Shown: in pieces, positions 17,059-24,942 of the stretch | Position numbering within the stretch: position 1 is the first letter of the stretch | How the letters are laid out: every line of letters starts with the position of its first letter | Assembly: GCA_021845645.1 (NCBI GenBank) | Contig: JAJZVM010000011.1 | Location: 1 to 64,000 of the forward strand | Length of the DNA stretch: 64,000 nucleotides | From: Bacillota bacterium | GTDB taxonomy: Bacteria > Bacillota_E > JAJZYS01 > JAJYTV01 | Direction of reading: 5' to 3' | Program-made: the position numbers and the translations under genes | The notes under the pieces: model-generated | The model's input: the letters and a program-made list of their open reading frames with translations, nothing else | What the model was told of the DNA's origin: nothing | Databases searched by the model: none

Positions 17059-17856
17059 TCAGCCGCGTCCGCGGTGGATCACGTCGAGCCCGCCGTCCAC
17101 GGCGATGATGTTGCCTGTGAGGAAATCGGAGTCCTCGTCGAGCAGGAAGGCGATGATGCGCGCGATGTCCTCGCCGCTTCCGGGACGACCGATCGGGGCG
17201 GCCCCCTCGCTGGTCCTCCTGGCCTCGGCGATGGTGCCTTCCTTGAGCGGCCGGCGGATGTCGCCCGGGCAGACGACGTTCACGGTGATGCCGTGTGGCG
17301 CCTCCTCCTCGGCCAAGGACTTGGCCAGGGACAGGACGCCGCTCTTGGCGGCCGCATACGCGGAGCGGCCCGGCCAGGCGGGCAGCTCCCCCGCCTGGTC
17401 GTAGCCGAAGAGGACGATGCGGCCCCCACCCCCCGCCCGCATGTCCTTCAGTACGGCGTGGGCGTAGAGCATCGCGCTCCAAAGGTTGCCGTCCAGCACC
17501 TCGCGCAGCCTCCCGATCTCCACGTCCGCGAAGGGCGTGCGCGGCGCGAGGAACGGTCCGGCCGCGTGCACCAGGGCCCACGGGTTGCCGAACTGCCGGC
17601 GGTGCGCCTCGATCGACGCCAGCACCGCACCTTCGTCGGCGGCGTCGGCGGCCACGGCGAGGAGCTGCTGACCCTGCGCACGGGCAGACGTCTCGAACGC
17701 CAGGGCCTTCTCGTGCGAGCTGCGATGCGTCACTGTGACCCGGTAGCCCATGGCCAGCAGGCGCTCCGCGACGGCCCGCCCGAGGCCGGAGACGCCTGCG
17801 GTGACGAAGGCGCTCCTCGGCTGCTTCGGGATGTCGGGCGGACTCCGATCGTCCAA
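17059..17856 (-). CDS. Short-chain dehydrogenase, pteridine-reductase-like (FolM/PTR1 type suspected)
   Basis: A 265-residue Rossmann-fold oxidoreductase. The cofactor motif reads VTAGVSGLGRA (usual TGxxxGxG with A for the second residue), then THRSSHEKA after the second strand, a basic pattern typical of NADPH-using pteridine reductases. The catalytic pair is Y-x3-K in SAYAAAKS; the usual serine about 13 residues earlier is replaced by a Y-D segment, as in PTR1 and FolM where aspartate takes that place. The C-terminus is long and acidic. It begins the SDR-folE-hemL operon, 21 bp before folE, which supports a pterin role; this remains inference. Confidence 0.75.
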   Translation of the reverse strand: MDDRSPPDIPKQPRSAFVTAGVSGLGRAVAERLLAMGYRVTVTHRSSHEKALAFETSARAQGQQLLAVAADAADEGAVLASIEAHRRQFGNPWALVHAAGPFLAPRTPFADVEIGRLREVLDGNLWSAMLYAHAVLKDMRAGGGGRIVLFGYDQAGELPAWPGRSAYAAAKSGVLSLAKSLAEEEAPHGITVNVVCPGDIRRPLKEGTIAEARRTSEGAAPIGRPGSGEDIARIIAFLLDEDSDFLTGNIIAVDGGLDVIHRGRG

Positions 17857-17883
17857 CGCTCCACCTTCTCGCGCACGGCCACT

Positions 17884-17905
17884 TGCGGGACTTCGACATC
17901 CCGCA
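17884..17905. promoter_or_regulatory. Inverted repeat in the SDR/MFS divergent promoter region
   Basis: TGCGGGA - 8 bases - TCCCGCA, a perfect 7-bp dyad in the 106-bp spacer between the divergent SDR and MFS genes. It could be an operator for a dimeric regulator or a small hairpin. No adjacent regulator gene is present. Confidence 0.35.
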
Positions 17906-17962
17906 GCGAATCCATGATAGCAGACGGCCCTCGGGCCGCCTCAGCATGGAGGCGAACGCGCG

Positions 17963-19162
17963 TTGCTCGGGGAACTCCAGGATTATCCCAGGGCATTCTG
18001 GGTGCTGTTCTTCGGTAGGCTCCTGAACTCCATCGGCACCTCGATCGTCTTTCCCTTTCTCACGGTCTATCTCCACGACACCCTGCACGCCAACCTCGCC
18101 ATGGTCGGCCTCGTCCTCCTCCTGCAAGGCATCGCGCAGGTGGTGGCCGTCAGTCTGGGGGGGCTCCTCTCGGATGCGTGGGGGCGGTTGCCCACCATGT
18201 TCCTGTCGCTCGGCGCGGGCGCGCTGGCGACCTTGAGTCTGGCGATCGTTGGCGCGCCATTCTGGATCGTCGTCCTCGTGGTGGTGCGAGGTGGCCTCAT
18301 GCCGCTCTTCGACCCCGCGGCACAAGCCTTCGTGGCAGACATCGTGCCCCGCGAACAGCTCTATCCCGCCTACTCGCTGCAGCGGGTCGCGGGCAACGCC
18401 GGCATCATCCTGGGGCCGATGCTCGGGGCCTTCCTCCTCCAGCACTCGTTCTCGATCCTCTTCCTGCTGAGCGGTGCGATCGCGCTCAGCTTCGGGATCC
18501 TCGCGTACTGGCTGCTGCATGGCAGCGAGGCCGGCGTGCACGAGCGCACCGGCACCGCCGGCCTCAGCCTTGGTCTCCTGCGGGACCCCTTCCTGCTTGC
18601 CGTGACAGGGCTCTTCGCCCTCGTCTCCCTGACCTACTCCCAGCTCTACTGGGTAGTACCAGGCTATATGAGCGTCTATCTCCACCTGCCGCCGTCCGAC
18701 TTCGGCTTCCTCGCCGCGGAGAACGCGGTGCTGGTCGTGGCCCTGCAGATGCCGCTCGTCGCCGTCAGCCGCAGCTGGCGGCCCGAGCGCGCGATCGCGA
18801 TCGGCGCGGCCCTCTACGGCCTCGGCTTTCTCCTGATGGCGCCGCTCAAGAGCTTCTTTCCCTTCCTGCTGCCAGTCGCGGTGATCACCGTCGGCGAGGT
18901 GCTGCTGAGCCCGAGCATCACGAGCCTCGTCGCCTCTCGCGCCAGAGCCCAGGACCGAGGCAAGGCGATCGGTCTCGTGAGCCTCGCGAACCGTTCCGGC
19001 TCCGCCGTCGGCCCGCTCGCGGGCGGCTCCCTCCTGACCCTCGGCGGGCCATGGCTCCTGTTCCCGGGCATCGCGGCGGTGGCAGCCATCGCCACCTTCG
19101 GCTGGGTGCGGCTCATGCGCCTGCCGGAGGCGGCCGCACCCGCGGCGGATCTACCGTCCTGA
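17963..19162 (+). CDS. Major facilitator superfamily transporter
   Basis: A 399-residue protein with 11-12 membrane helices. The MFS loop 2-3 signature is visible as GGLLSDAWGRLP (about residues 56-67), and a second-half counterpart RAQDRGKAIGL is near residue 332. The general form resembles drug/multidrug efflux members, but no substrate can be assigned. TTG 17963 is preceded by GGAGG about 10 bases upstream. It is divergent from the SDR-folE-hemL operon and monocistronic, followed by a 239-bp spacer. Confidence 0.85.
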   Translation: MLGELQDYPRAFWVLFFGRLLNSIGTSIVFPFLTVYLHDTLHANLAMVGLVLLLQGIAQVVAVSLGGLLSDAWGRLPTMFLSLGAGALATLSLAIVGAPFWIVVLVVVRGGLMPLFDPAAQAFVADIVPREQLYPAYSLQRVAGNAGIILGPMLGAFLLQHSFSILFLLSGAIALSFGILAYWLLHGSEAGVHERTGTAGLSLGLLRDPFLLAVTGLFALVSLTYSQLYWVVPGYMSVYLHLPPSDFGFLAAENAVLVVALQMPLVAVSRSWRPERAIAIGAALYGLGFLLMAPLKSFFPFLLPVAVITVGEVLLSPSITSLVASRARAQDRGKAIGLVSLANRSGSAVGPLAGGSLLTLGGPWLLFPGIAAVAAIATFGWVRLMRLPEAAAPAADLPS

Positions 19163-19359
19163 GACGGGCACGGGCCTTGCCGTCAAGGCGTGTTCTGCGT
19201 CCAGACCGACCGTGGGGGCCGCGGGGAGGCACCCCAAAAGAGCATGGCGGATGACGCGCCGCGCACCTGATCACCTCCAGAAGCCACTCCGAGAACGATT
19301 CCACGGCTTCCTGCATATTCCTGAGATCAACCGGCAGGGCTGCCTCCCGGCGTGCGGCA

Positions 19360-19387
19360 AGGGGCGCCGGCCACACGGCCGGCGCCC
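19360..19387 (-). terminator. Terminator of the korAB operon
   Basis: Perfect 12-bp stem (GGGGCGCCGGCC with its complement) and a four-base loop, placed 14 bp after the korB stop. On the minus strand it is followed by CTTGCC, so the U-tract is weak. It may act on both strands, as the MFS gene converges from the left. The rest of 19163-19401 shows nothing recognisable. Confidence 0.7.
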
Positions 19388-19401
19388 CCACTGCTTCGCG
19401 C

Positions 19402-20274
19402 TCAGCGGTATGCCGCCAGGAGCTCCTGGAACTCAGACTTGCCGATCGCGATGTCGCGTCCCGCGAGCGGCTCCTTGGCAAAGCCGGGCAGGGCCTCCTC
19501 GTAGGAGACCGACGCGGGATCGCGGTAGATGAGACCCGTCACGAGCTCCTCCCGCTCCAGCACCGCCGCGATGGCATCGCCCCTGCGGTCCGCCTGGTAG
19601 CCGGAATCCGCGTCGAGGTCGAAGAGGGTCTCCTTGTAGAAGTCGTAGGTGTTGATCTTGTTGTACGTGACGCACGGGCTCAGCACGTTGACGAAGGCGA
19701 AGCCCGGGTGCGCGATGGCGCCCTCGATCAGCCGCGCGAGCTGCGCCTGGTTCGAGGAGAAGCCCTGCGCGACGTAGGTGGCGCCGGCCGTGAGCGCCAG
19801 CGACAGCGGCCGCACCGGCGACTCGACGTTGCCGAACGGCGCCGCCTTCACCTTCTGGCCGTGATCCGAGGTCGGGGAGTTCTGGCCCTTCGTGAGTCCG
19901 TAGATGTGATTGTCCATCACGATGTACTTGACGCCGATGTTGCGCCGCACCGCGTGGACGAAATGGTTCATGCCGATGGCGAACCCGTCGCCGTCCCCGC
20001 CCGCCGCGATCACGAGGAGCTCACGGTTCGCGAGCTTGACGCCCAGGGCCGATGGCAAAGTACGTCCGTGCACCACATGGATGTTGTACGAATTGATGTA
20101 GTTACCCATCTTTCCGCTGCAGCCGATGCCGGCCACAATGGCCACACGGTGCGGCGGAATGCCGAGCTTGACGAGCGTCTTCTGCAGCGCGGCGAGGACG
20201 CCGAAGTCGCCGCAGCCTGGACACCACCAGGACTTCTCGGACGTCCTGTAGTCCTGAAGCGTCACGGCTTCCAT
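19402..20274 (-). CDS. korB: 2-oxoacid:ferredoxin oxidoreductase beta subunit
   Basis: A 290-residue thiamine-diphosphate subunit that decarboxylates 2-oxoglutarate, pyruvate or another 2-oxoacid and passes electrons to ferredoxin. Four cysteines for the 4Fe-4S cluster are visible: WWCPGCGDFG, GIGCSGKMGNY and VLSPCVTYN. The TPP/Mg motif GGDGDGFAIGMNH (about residues 91-103) is intact. ATG 20274 follows GAGGAGGT by six bases; the much longer open frame upstream is spurious. It begins two bases after the alpha stop. The two-subunit form without a separate ferredoxin-domain subunit is the KorAB type found in aerobes and Bacillota. Confidence 0.94.
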   Translation of the reverse strand: MEAVTLQDYRTSEKSWWCPGCGDFGVLAALQKTLVKLGIPPHRVAIVAGIGCSGKMGNYINSYNIHVVHGRTLPSALGVKLANRELLVIAAGGDGDGFAIGMNHFVHAVRRNIGVKYIVMDNHIYGLTKGQNSPTSDHGQKVKAAPFGNVESPVRPLSLALTAGATYVAQGFSSNQAQLARLIEGAIAHPGFAFVNVLSPCVTYNKINTYDFYKETLFDLDADSGYQADRRGDAIAAVLEREELVTGLIYRDPASVSYEEALPGFAKEPLAGRDIAIGKSEFQELLAAYR

Positions 20275-20276
20275 CT

Positions 20277-22019
20277 TCACACCTCCTCGCGAACGGTCAG
20301 GGACTGCACCGCAGCCACCACCGCGTCGGGTCCCAACAGGGTGCCGTCGAAGTGCAGCAGCGAATCGTAGCGGCCATCCTCGAGGCCGGCGATGCGCATG
20401 AGCTGCCGGAGTTCCCCCGTCGCGTTCTGTTCGACGACCAGCACCGACCGGGCGCCGCTCAAGGCGGCCGCAAGGGGCACGTCGGGTATCGGCCAGACTT
20501 GCCGCACCTGCACACGGCCCGCACGCACGCCTTCGGCGCGCAGGGCGTCCACCGCCTCGTCCACCGCGCCGACGGTGGAGCCGAACACGACCATCACGAC
20601 CTGGGCGTCCTCGGTGTGCCTGGCTTCGATGGCATCCGGCCGCACGCGCAAAGGCTCGAGCTTGCGGCTTCGCTTCTCGACCTGCGCCATGCGGTTCTGG
20701 GGAGCCTCGGAGACCTTGCCGGACGGCGCGTGCTCGACGCCGGTCGCGAGGAACTGTCCCTTCGCCATGCCGGGCAGCGCCCGCGGCGAGATGCCGTCCT
20801 CCGTCATGCTGTACCGCTCGAACTCGCCCGTGAGCCCGTCGAGTTCCTCCTGCGTCACCAGAAGACCGCGATCGACGACGTGCGCATCGAGAGGCAAGTC
20901 CTCCACCGACTGCAGCCACTGGGCCAGCGCGAGGTCTGAGAGGACGATGACGGGACACTGGTAGCGATCGGCGAGGTTGAACGCCTCGAAGCCGTCCGAG
21001 AACGCCTGCGCCGCCGTGCCTGGTGCAAGGACGATGCGCTGTCCCTCGCCGTGCCCGCCGAACACTGCCGCCATGAGGTCGGACTGCTCGTTCTTGGTCG
21101 GCATGCCCGTCGAGGGGCCGACGCGCTGCGTATCCACGACCACGGCGGGGATCTCGGCCATGGACGCGAGGCCGATGCCTTCCTGCATCAGGCTGAAGCC
21201 GGGGCCCGAGGTGGCCGTCATCGCACGCGCGCCGGCGTAGTTCGCCCCGATCACGAGCGTGATGGCGGCAAGTTCGTCCTCCATCTGGCAAACCGCTCCG
21301 CCGAAACGCGGGAAGAGGCCCGCGAGGCTCTCCATGATATCGGTCGCAGGGGTGATCGGGTAGGCGGCCATGATGCGGCAGCCGGCAGCCACGGCGCCGA
21401 GCGCCAGGCTGTCGTTACCCGTCATGAGGTAGCGCTCGCCGGCCGCAGGCTGTGGCAGCGCGAAGCGCCCCGCGAGTCGAGCCTCCTCGACGAACCCGCG
21501 GCCGCGCTGCAAGGCCTCGAGGTTCTGCCCGACGACGCCCTCGCCCTTGCGCTCGAACTTCTCGCGCACGTAGGTCTCGAATGCGGCGAGCGGCAAGCCG
21601 AAGAGGGCTGCGGACGCCCCGACGGCGACCATGTTGCGCACCACCGGAGCGCCGATCTCGCGCGCGATCTGCGTCATCGGCATCTCGACGAGCCGTGCCG
21701 GGCAGCCCGCGGGCAGCACGGGCTTCAGCTGGCTGTCCGCCAGGAGCGGTGCGTCCTGCGCAAGCAGGCCGCAATTGCGGTCGATCGTCTCCTGCGTCAA
21801 GGCCACGAGCACCTCGACCTTGGCCTTGGGCGCCAGGACGGGTTCCTGCGCGATGCGGACGGTGAAGTTCGTGTGTCCGCCCTTGATGCGCGACGAGAAG
21901 TGCCTATAGCCGTAGATGTAGTAGCCAAGGCGGTTCAAGACCCTGCCGAAGACATCGCCGGTCGCATCGATGCCCTCGCCTTGGTCGCCGCCGATCATCC
22001 ACGCGAGCGACGTTGGCAA
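20277..22019 (-). CDS. korA: 2-oxoacid:ferredoxin oxidoreductase alpha subunit (gamma-alpha fusion)
   Basis: A 580-residue subunit joining a gamma domain (about residues 1-180, GGDQGEGIDATGD and HFSSRIKGGHTNF) with the alpha pyrimidine-binding domain (AAYPITPATDIMESLA, about 226-241, and MEDELAAITLVIGANYAGARAMTATSGPG). These motifs mark the 2-oxoglutarate/pyruvate ferredoxin oxidoreductase family; the substrate cannot be read with certainty, though 2-oxoglutarate is most common for this fusion. TTG 22019 is preferred to ATG 22079, because the latter precedes the likely promoter and lacks a ribosome site, while an AGGGGGG run precedes 22019. Divergent from a LysR gene. Confidence 0.92.
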   Translation of the reverse strand: MPTSLAWMIGGDQGEGIDATGDVFGRVLNRLGYYIYGYRHFSSRIKGGHTNFTVRIAQEPVLAPKAKVEVLVALTQETIDRNCGLLAQDAPLLADSQLKPVLPAGCPARLVEMPMTQIAREIGAPVVRNMVAVGASAALFGLPLAAFETYVREKFERKGEGVVGQNLEALQRGRGFVEEARLAGRFALPQPAAGERYLMTGNDSLALGAVAAGCRIMAAYPITPATDIMESLAGLFPRFGGAVCQMEDELAAITLVIGANYAGARAMTATSGPGFSLMQEGIGLASMAEIPAVVVDTQRVGPSTGMPTKNEQSDLMAAVFGGHGEGQRIVLAPGTAAQAFSDGFEAFNLADRYQCPVIVLSDLALAQWLQSVEDLPLDAHVVDRGLLVTQEELDGLTGEFERYSMTEDGISPRALPGMAKGQFLATGVEHAPSGKVSEAPQNRMAQVEKRSRKLEPLRVRPDAIEARHTEDAQVVMVVFGSTVGAVDEAVDALRAEGVRAGRVQVRQVWPIPDVPLAAALSGARSVLVVEQNATGELRQLMRIAGLEDGRYDSLLHFDGTLLGPDAVVAAVQSLTVREEV

Positions 22020-22061
22020 CCCACAGCCCCCCCTGGCTCCCAAGCGTACTCGATATCGTCC

Positions 22062-22108
22062 TATAATAAAAGTGAACATGATGCATCGTCAGCATGTCAT
22101 TTATGCAT
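22062..22108. promoter_or_regulatory. Overlapping divergent korA/lysR promoters with LysR-type site
   Basis: On the minus strand CTGACG (22092-22087) and TATTAT (22068-22063) are 18 bases apart and would drive korA. On the plus strand TATAAT (22062-22067) is a -10 box for the lysR gene. Between them lies TGA-N7-TCA (22079-22091), which fits the T-N11-A rule for LysR regulators, and contains the palindrome GATGCATC; a second ATGCAT is at 22103-22108. The layout fits activation of korAB and autorepression by the adjacent regulator. Confidence 0.55.
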
Positions 22109-22127
22109 GGCCACGGGAGGGAACGCG

Positions 22128-23039
22128 ATGTTCCTGCGCCAGTTGCAGACCTTTGCTGCGATCTTCGAGTTCGGCAGCCTGACGGCGGCGGCCGAGCACC
22201 TCCACCTATCGCAGCCCGCCGTGTCGCGCCAGCTCAAGGCCCTCGAGCGCGAACTGGGCGCCGAGCTCTGCGTGCGGCGCGGCCACGCCGTCCTGCCGAC
22301 GCCGGCGGGCGAGGTGGCCTACGCCTACGCCCAGCGGGCGATGGTCCTGCAGCGCGACCTCAGGCAGCAGGTCGCGACGCTGGCCGCGCCGGGCGCAGGC
22401 GACCTCACCCTGAGCTGCGTCGACACGGTCGCCGTGTACACCCTGCCGGACCTCCTCGTGGACTTCCTGCGCATGCATCCCTCCGTGCAGGTGCACGTGC
22501 ACACCGTGCCGACGCGCACCGCCGTCGCGGAAGTACTGCAGCTCGAGGCGGACCTCGCCCTCACCACGACGCCCGTCACGCACCCGCGCCTGCGCTGCCT
22601 GCCGCTCTTCGAGGATCCTGTCGCCTTGGTCGCGTCCCCCGGCTTCGTCGCGTCCCTCAAGGCGCCCCTGTCGCTGCACAGCCTGCAGGAGCTGCCGTTC
22701 ATCGCCTACCAGACTGGCACCCACCTGCGCGCCCTCGTCGACGCGGTGCTGGAGCAGCACGGCATCCGCCCACGCATCGCGCTCGAGTTCGACGGCCACG
22801 AGGCCGTCCGCGAAGTGCTGCTGCGCGGTCTCGGCCTTGCCTTCGTGCCGCTGTCCACAGCCAGGGGGGATCTCGCAGCAGGGCTCTTGCGCCGACTCGA
22901 ACCCGCGGGGCTGCCGTCCCTGAGCCGCCAGACGAGCCTCGTCCTGCCGCGCGACGCGCGCCTCTCCGCTGCCGCGCAGGCCTTCATCGGAGTTTCACAG
23001 CGCCGCTTCGCAGGTTCGGAAGGAACGGTCCACTCCTGA
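22128..23039 (+). CDS. LysR-family transcriptional regulator, divergent from korAB
   Basis: A 303-residue LysR regulator. The N-terminal winged helix-turn-helix is typical (residues 1-60: FGSLTAAAEHLHLSQPAVSRQLKALE), followed by a linker helix and a periplasmic-binding-like effector domain (about 90-295). ATG 22128 follows GGGAGGGAACGCG; the longer frame to the left is antisense to korA and not real. It shares a short spacer with korA, so regulation of the 2-oxoacid oxidoreductase in response to a metabolite is likely. The effector is unknown. Confidence 0.92.
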   Translation: MFLRQLQTFAAIFEFGSLTAAAEHLHLSQPAVSRQLKALERELGAELCVRRGHAVLPTPAGEVAYAYAQRAMVLQRDLRQQVATLAAPGAGDLTLSCVDTVAVYTLPDLLVDFLRMHPSVQVHVHTVPTRTAVAEVLQLEADLALTTTPVTHPRLRCLPLFEDPVALVASPGFVASLKAPLSLHSLQELPFIAYQTGTHLRALVDAVLEQHGIRPRIALEFDGHEAVREVLLRGLGLAFVPLSTARGDLAAGLLRRLEPAGLPSLSRQTSLVLPRDARLSAAAQAFIGVSQRRFAGSEGTVHS

Positions 23040-23085
23040 TGCGAAGATCACCCTGTCCGATGGATCACGCAGGAGGGCTGAAGGT

Positions 23086-23814
23086 TTGAACGTCGTCGTA
23101 GTGCTCGCGGTCTTCGCGGCCTCGGGCGTCGAGTTCGTCGAAGCGCTCACGATCTTTCTCGCCGCACGCTCGGTGGGCGGCTGGCGTCCCGCGATCTGGG
23201 GCACGGCGGTTGCGCTGGTGGCGCTCGCTGCCCTCGTCGCGGCGTTCGGTTACGCCATCCTCGCCCTCTTCCCGATCGGTTTCTTCCGTGCCCTCGTCGG
23301 CCTCATCCTGCTCCTGTTCGGCCTCAAGTGGCTCCGCAAGGCCGTCCTGCGCAGCAGCGGCCGCAAGGCCATGCACGATGAGGCTCTGATCTACGAGCGC
23401 GAGGTGCAGCAGTTGCGCCAGGCGCCGGCGCAGAACACGGAGTCCCTCGCGTTCGCCACCGCCTTCAACGGCGTGCTGCTCGAAGGCATCGAGGTCATCT
23501 TCATCGTGCTGACGCTCGGCGCGAACGCGGGCCTGCTGCAGTCGGCGATCCTGGGGGCGGCCATCGCCTTCGTCGTCGTGGCTGCCGCGGGAGTGCTGCT
23601 GCGCACCCCCTTGAGCCGCGTGCCCGAGAACGCGCTCAAGTGGATCGTCGGCGTGATGCTCTCCGCCTTCGGCACCTTCTGGGCCGGAGAGGGCATCGGC
23701 GTGCACTGGTGGCAGCAGGACCTCTTGATCGTCGTGCTCATCGCGCTCTTCGCCCTGGTGAGCCTGGGTCTGCGCCGCTGGCTCGAGCCGACGCCCCAGC
23801 AGAAGCTCGCCTAG
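23086..23814 (+). CDS. Predicted integral membrane protein with two ExxE motifs (COG4280-like)
   Basis: A 242-residue membrane protein with about six helices arranged as two similar halves. Each half carries an acidic motif inside a hydrophobic segment: GVEFVEALTIFLAAR (residues 14-28) and LLEGIEVIFIVLTLG (about 131-145). The E-x-x-E pattern resembles the REGLE-type metal sites of FTR1 iron permeases and other two-repeat cation transporters, so metal transport is plausible but not shown. TTG 23086 follows AGGAGG. It forms a tight pair with the next 64-codon gene (12-bp gap). Known to me only as an uncharacterised conserved membrane family. Confidence 0.65.
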   Translation: MNVVVVLAVFAASGVEFVEALTIFLAARSVGGWRPAIWGTAVALVALAALVAAFGYAILALFPIGFFRALVGLILLLFGLKWLRKAVLRSSGRKAMHDEALIYEREVQQLRQAPAQNTESLAFATAFNGVLLEGIEVIFIVLTLGANAGLLQSAILGAAIAFVVVAAAGVLLRTPLSRVPENALKWIVGVMLSAFGTFWAGEGIGVHWWQQDLLIVVLIALFALVSLGLRRWLEPTPQQKLA

Positions 23815-23826
23815 GAGGACAGGACG

Positions 23827-24021
23827 TTGCGCAAGGTGTGGGAAGTGCTCCTGGACCTCGTCTACGAGGATGCGTTTCAGTTCTTCGGCCCGATCGTTGC
23901 CCTGGCGGTCATCTGGCTGATCGCCAAGGGCACCGGGAGCGTCTGGCTCGGGGTGCTGCTCTTCGCCCTGATCGCGCTCTCCCTGTACCTCAGCCTGCGC
24001 CGCGAGCAGAAGCGCTCTTAG
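23827..24021 (+). CDS. Small membrane protein (64 residues), partner of the ExxE protein
   Basis: A 64-residue protein with two hydrophobic segments (about residues 18-34 and 38-57) between charged ends; the tail is basic (RREQKRS). TTG 23827 follows AGGAGGACAGGACG, a strong ribosome site within the 12-bp gap after the ExxE gene, so the two are made together. It has no recognisable family. It may be an accessory subunit of its neighbour. Its stop overlaps the stop of the convergent EamA gene by four bases. Confidence 0.6.
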   Translation: MRKVWEVLLDLVYEDAFQFFGPIVALAVIWLIAKGTGSVWLGVLLFALIALSLYLSLRREQKRS

Positions 24022-24917
24022 GCGTCCCCTTCCACGGCAGCCTCCCGCGGTCGATCCGGCTCGCCGGTGTGCAACGCCAGCAATACGCCCGTCACGATCA
24101 GCAGCGCCCCGGGCCAAAGCCACGGGGAGAGCCTCTCGCCCAGCACGAGCACGCCGAGCAGGGTGCCGACGATCGGCTGGACAAAGAGGAAGAGGCTCGC
24201 GGTCGCGGCGGGCATCTGCATGAAGCCGTAATTCCAGAGGTACATGGCGAAGGCGGTCGACACGAATCCGATGAAGGCGATGTCGAGGTAGAGGAAGGCG
24301 CCGAAGCGGCTCCACGGCAGGCTGAGGATGGATCCGCTCGCGGGCAGGAGGACGAGAAACGCGAACAGCGTCGTCATGAAGCTGATGAACCATAGCCCCT
24401 GACGTCGAGCCAGGCGGCGGTTGAACACAGTGTAGACCGCCCAGGTCACGGCCGACAGGATCAACATGAGCACGCCGCGCGGCGTGGCGCCGCCGCCCGC
24501 TCCGGGCGCCATGACGACGACGGCGCCCGCGAGTGCCAGCACGATCGCGACGATCTGCGGCGCCTTGAGGCGCTCGCCCAGCACCGGCAGCGCGAGCAGG
24601 GCGATGAACGCCGGCGACGAGGCCGTGACGAGCGAGCCGATATGCGCGGACGACCAGAAGGTGCCGTAGAACTGTGCGACGAGCGACAGGGCGAATCCCG
24701 CGGTACCGCTCACGAGCGCGAGCCCGTAGTCGCCGAGGCTCGGGCGCGGCCCCTGCCGCCGGTAGAACGGCAGGAGAGCCACAAGCGTCAGTGCGAGCCG
24801 TATCTCCACCAGCTGCACCGGCGGGATGTAGCGCAGCACAACGCGGCTGACGACGTAGACTCCACCCCAGATGGCGGTCGCAAGGACGAGGGCCAGCGCG
24901 CCCCGGATATTCGCCAC
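24018..24917 (-). CDS. EamA/DMT-family transporter
   Basis: A 299-residue member of the drug/metabolite transporter superfamily with ten membrane helices in two EamA repeats (about residues 5-137 and 150-286). Typical segments are IRGALALVLATAIWGGVYVVSR at the start and LFLFVQPIVGTLLGVLVLGERL near 250-270; each half has the L-x-E-R-L motif (PVLGERLKAP and LVLGERLSPW). The substrate is unknown; amino acids or metabolites are usual. It follows the channel-like gene by 25 bp on the minus strand. Confidence 0.87.
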   Translation of the reverse strand: MANIRGALALVLATAIWGGVYVVSRVVLRYIPPVQLVEIRLALTLVALLPFYRRQGPRPSLGDYGLALVSGTAGFALSLVAQFYGTFWSSAHIGSLVTASSPAFIALLALPVLGERLKAPQIVAIVLALAGAVVVMAPGAGGGATPRGVLMLILSAVTWAVYTVFNRRLARRQGLWFISFMTTLFAFLVLLPASGSILSLPWSRFGAFLYLDIAFIGFVSTAFAMYLWNYGFMQMPAATASLFLFVQPIVGTLLGVLVLGERLSPWLWPGALLIVTGVLLALHTGEPDRPREAAVEGDA

Positions 24918-24942
24918 ACGTCATCCCCCAAGCTTCGTGCTG

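Noticed and set aside
19113..19481. Minus-strand frame downstream of korB with a helical-looking peptide (NMQEAVESFSEWLLEVI)
   Set aside because: No proper ribosome site, and the frame overlaps korB and the terminator hairpin; left as chance.
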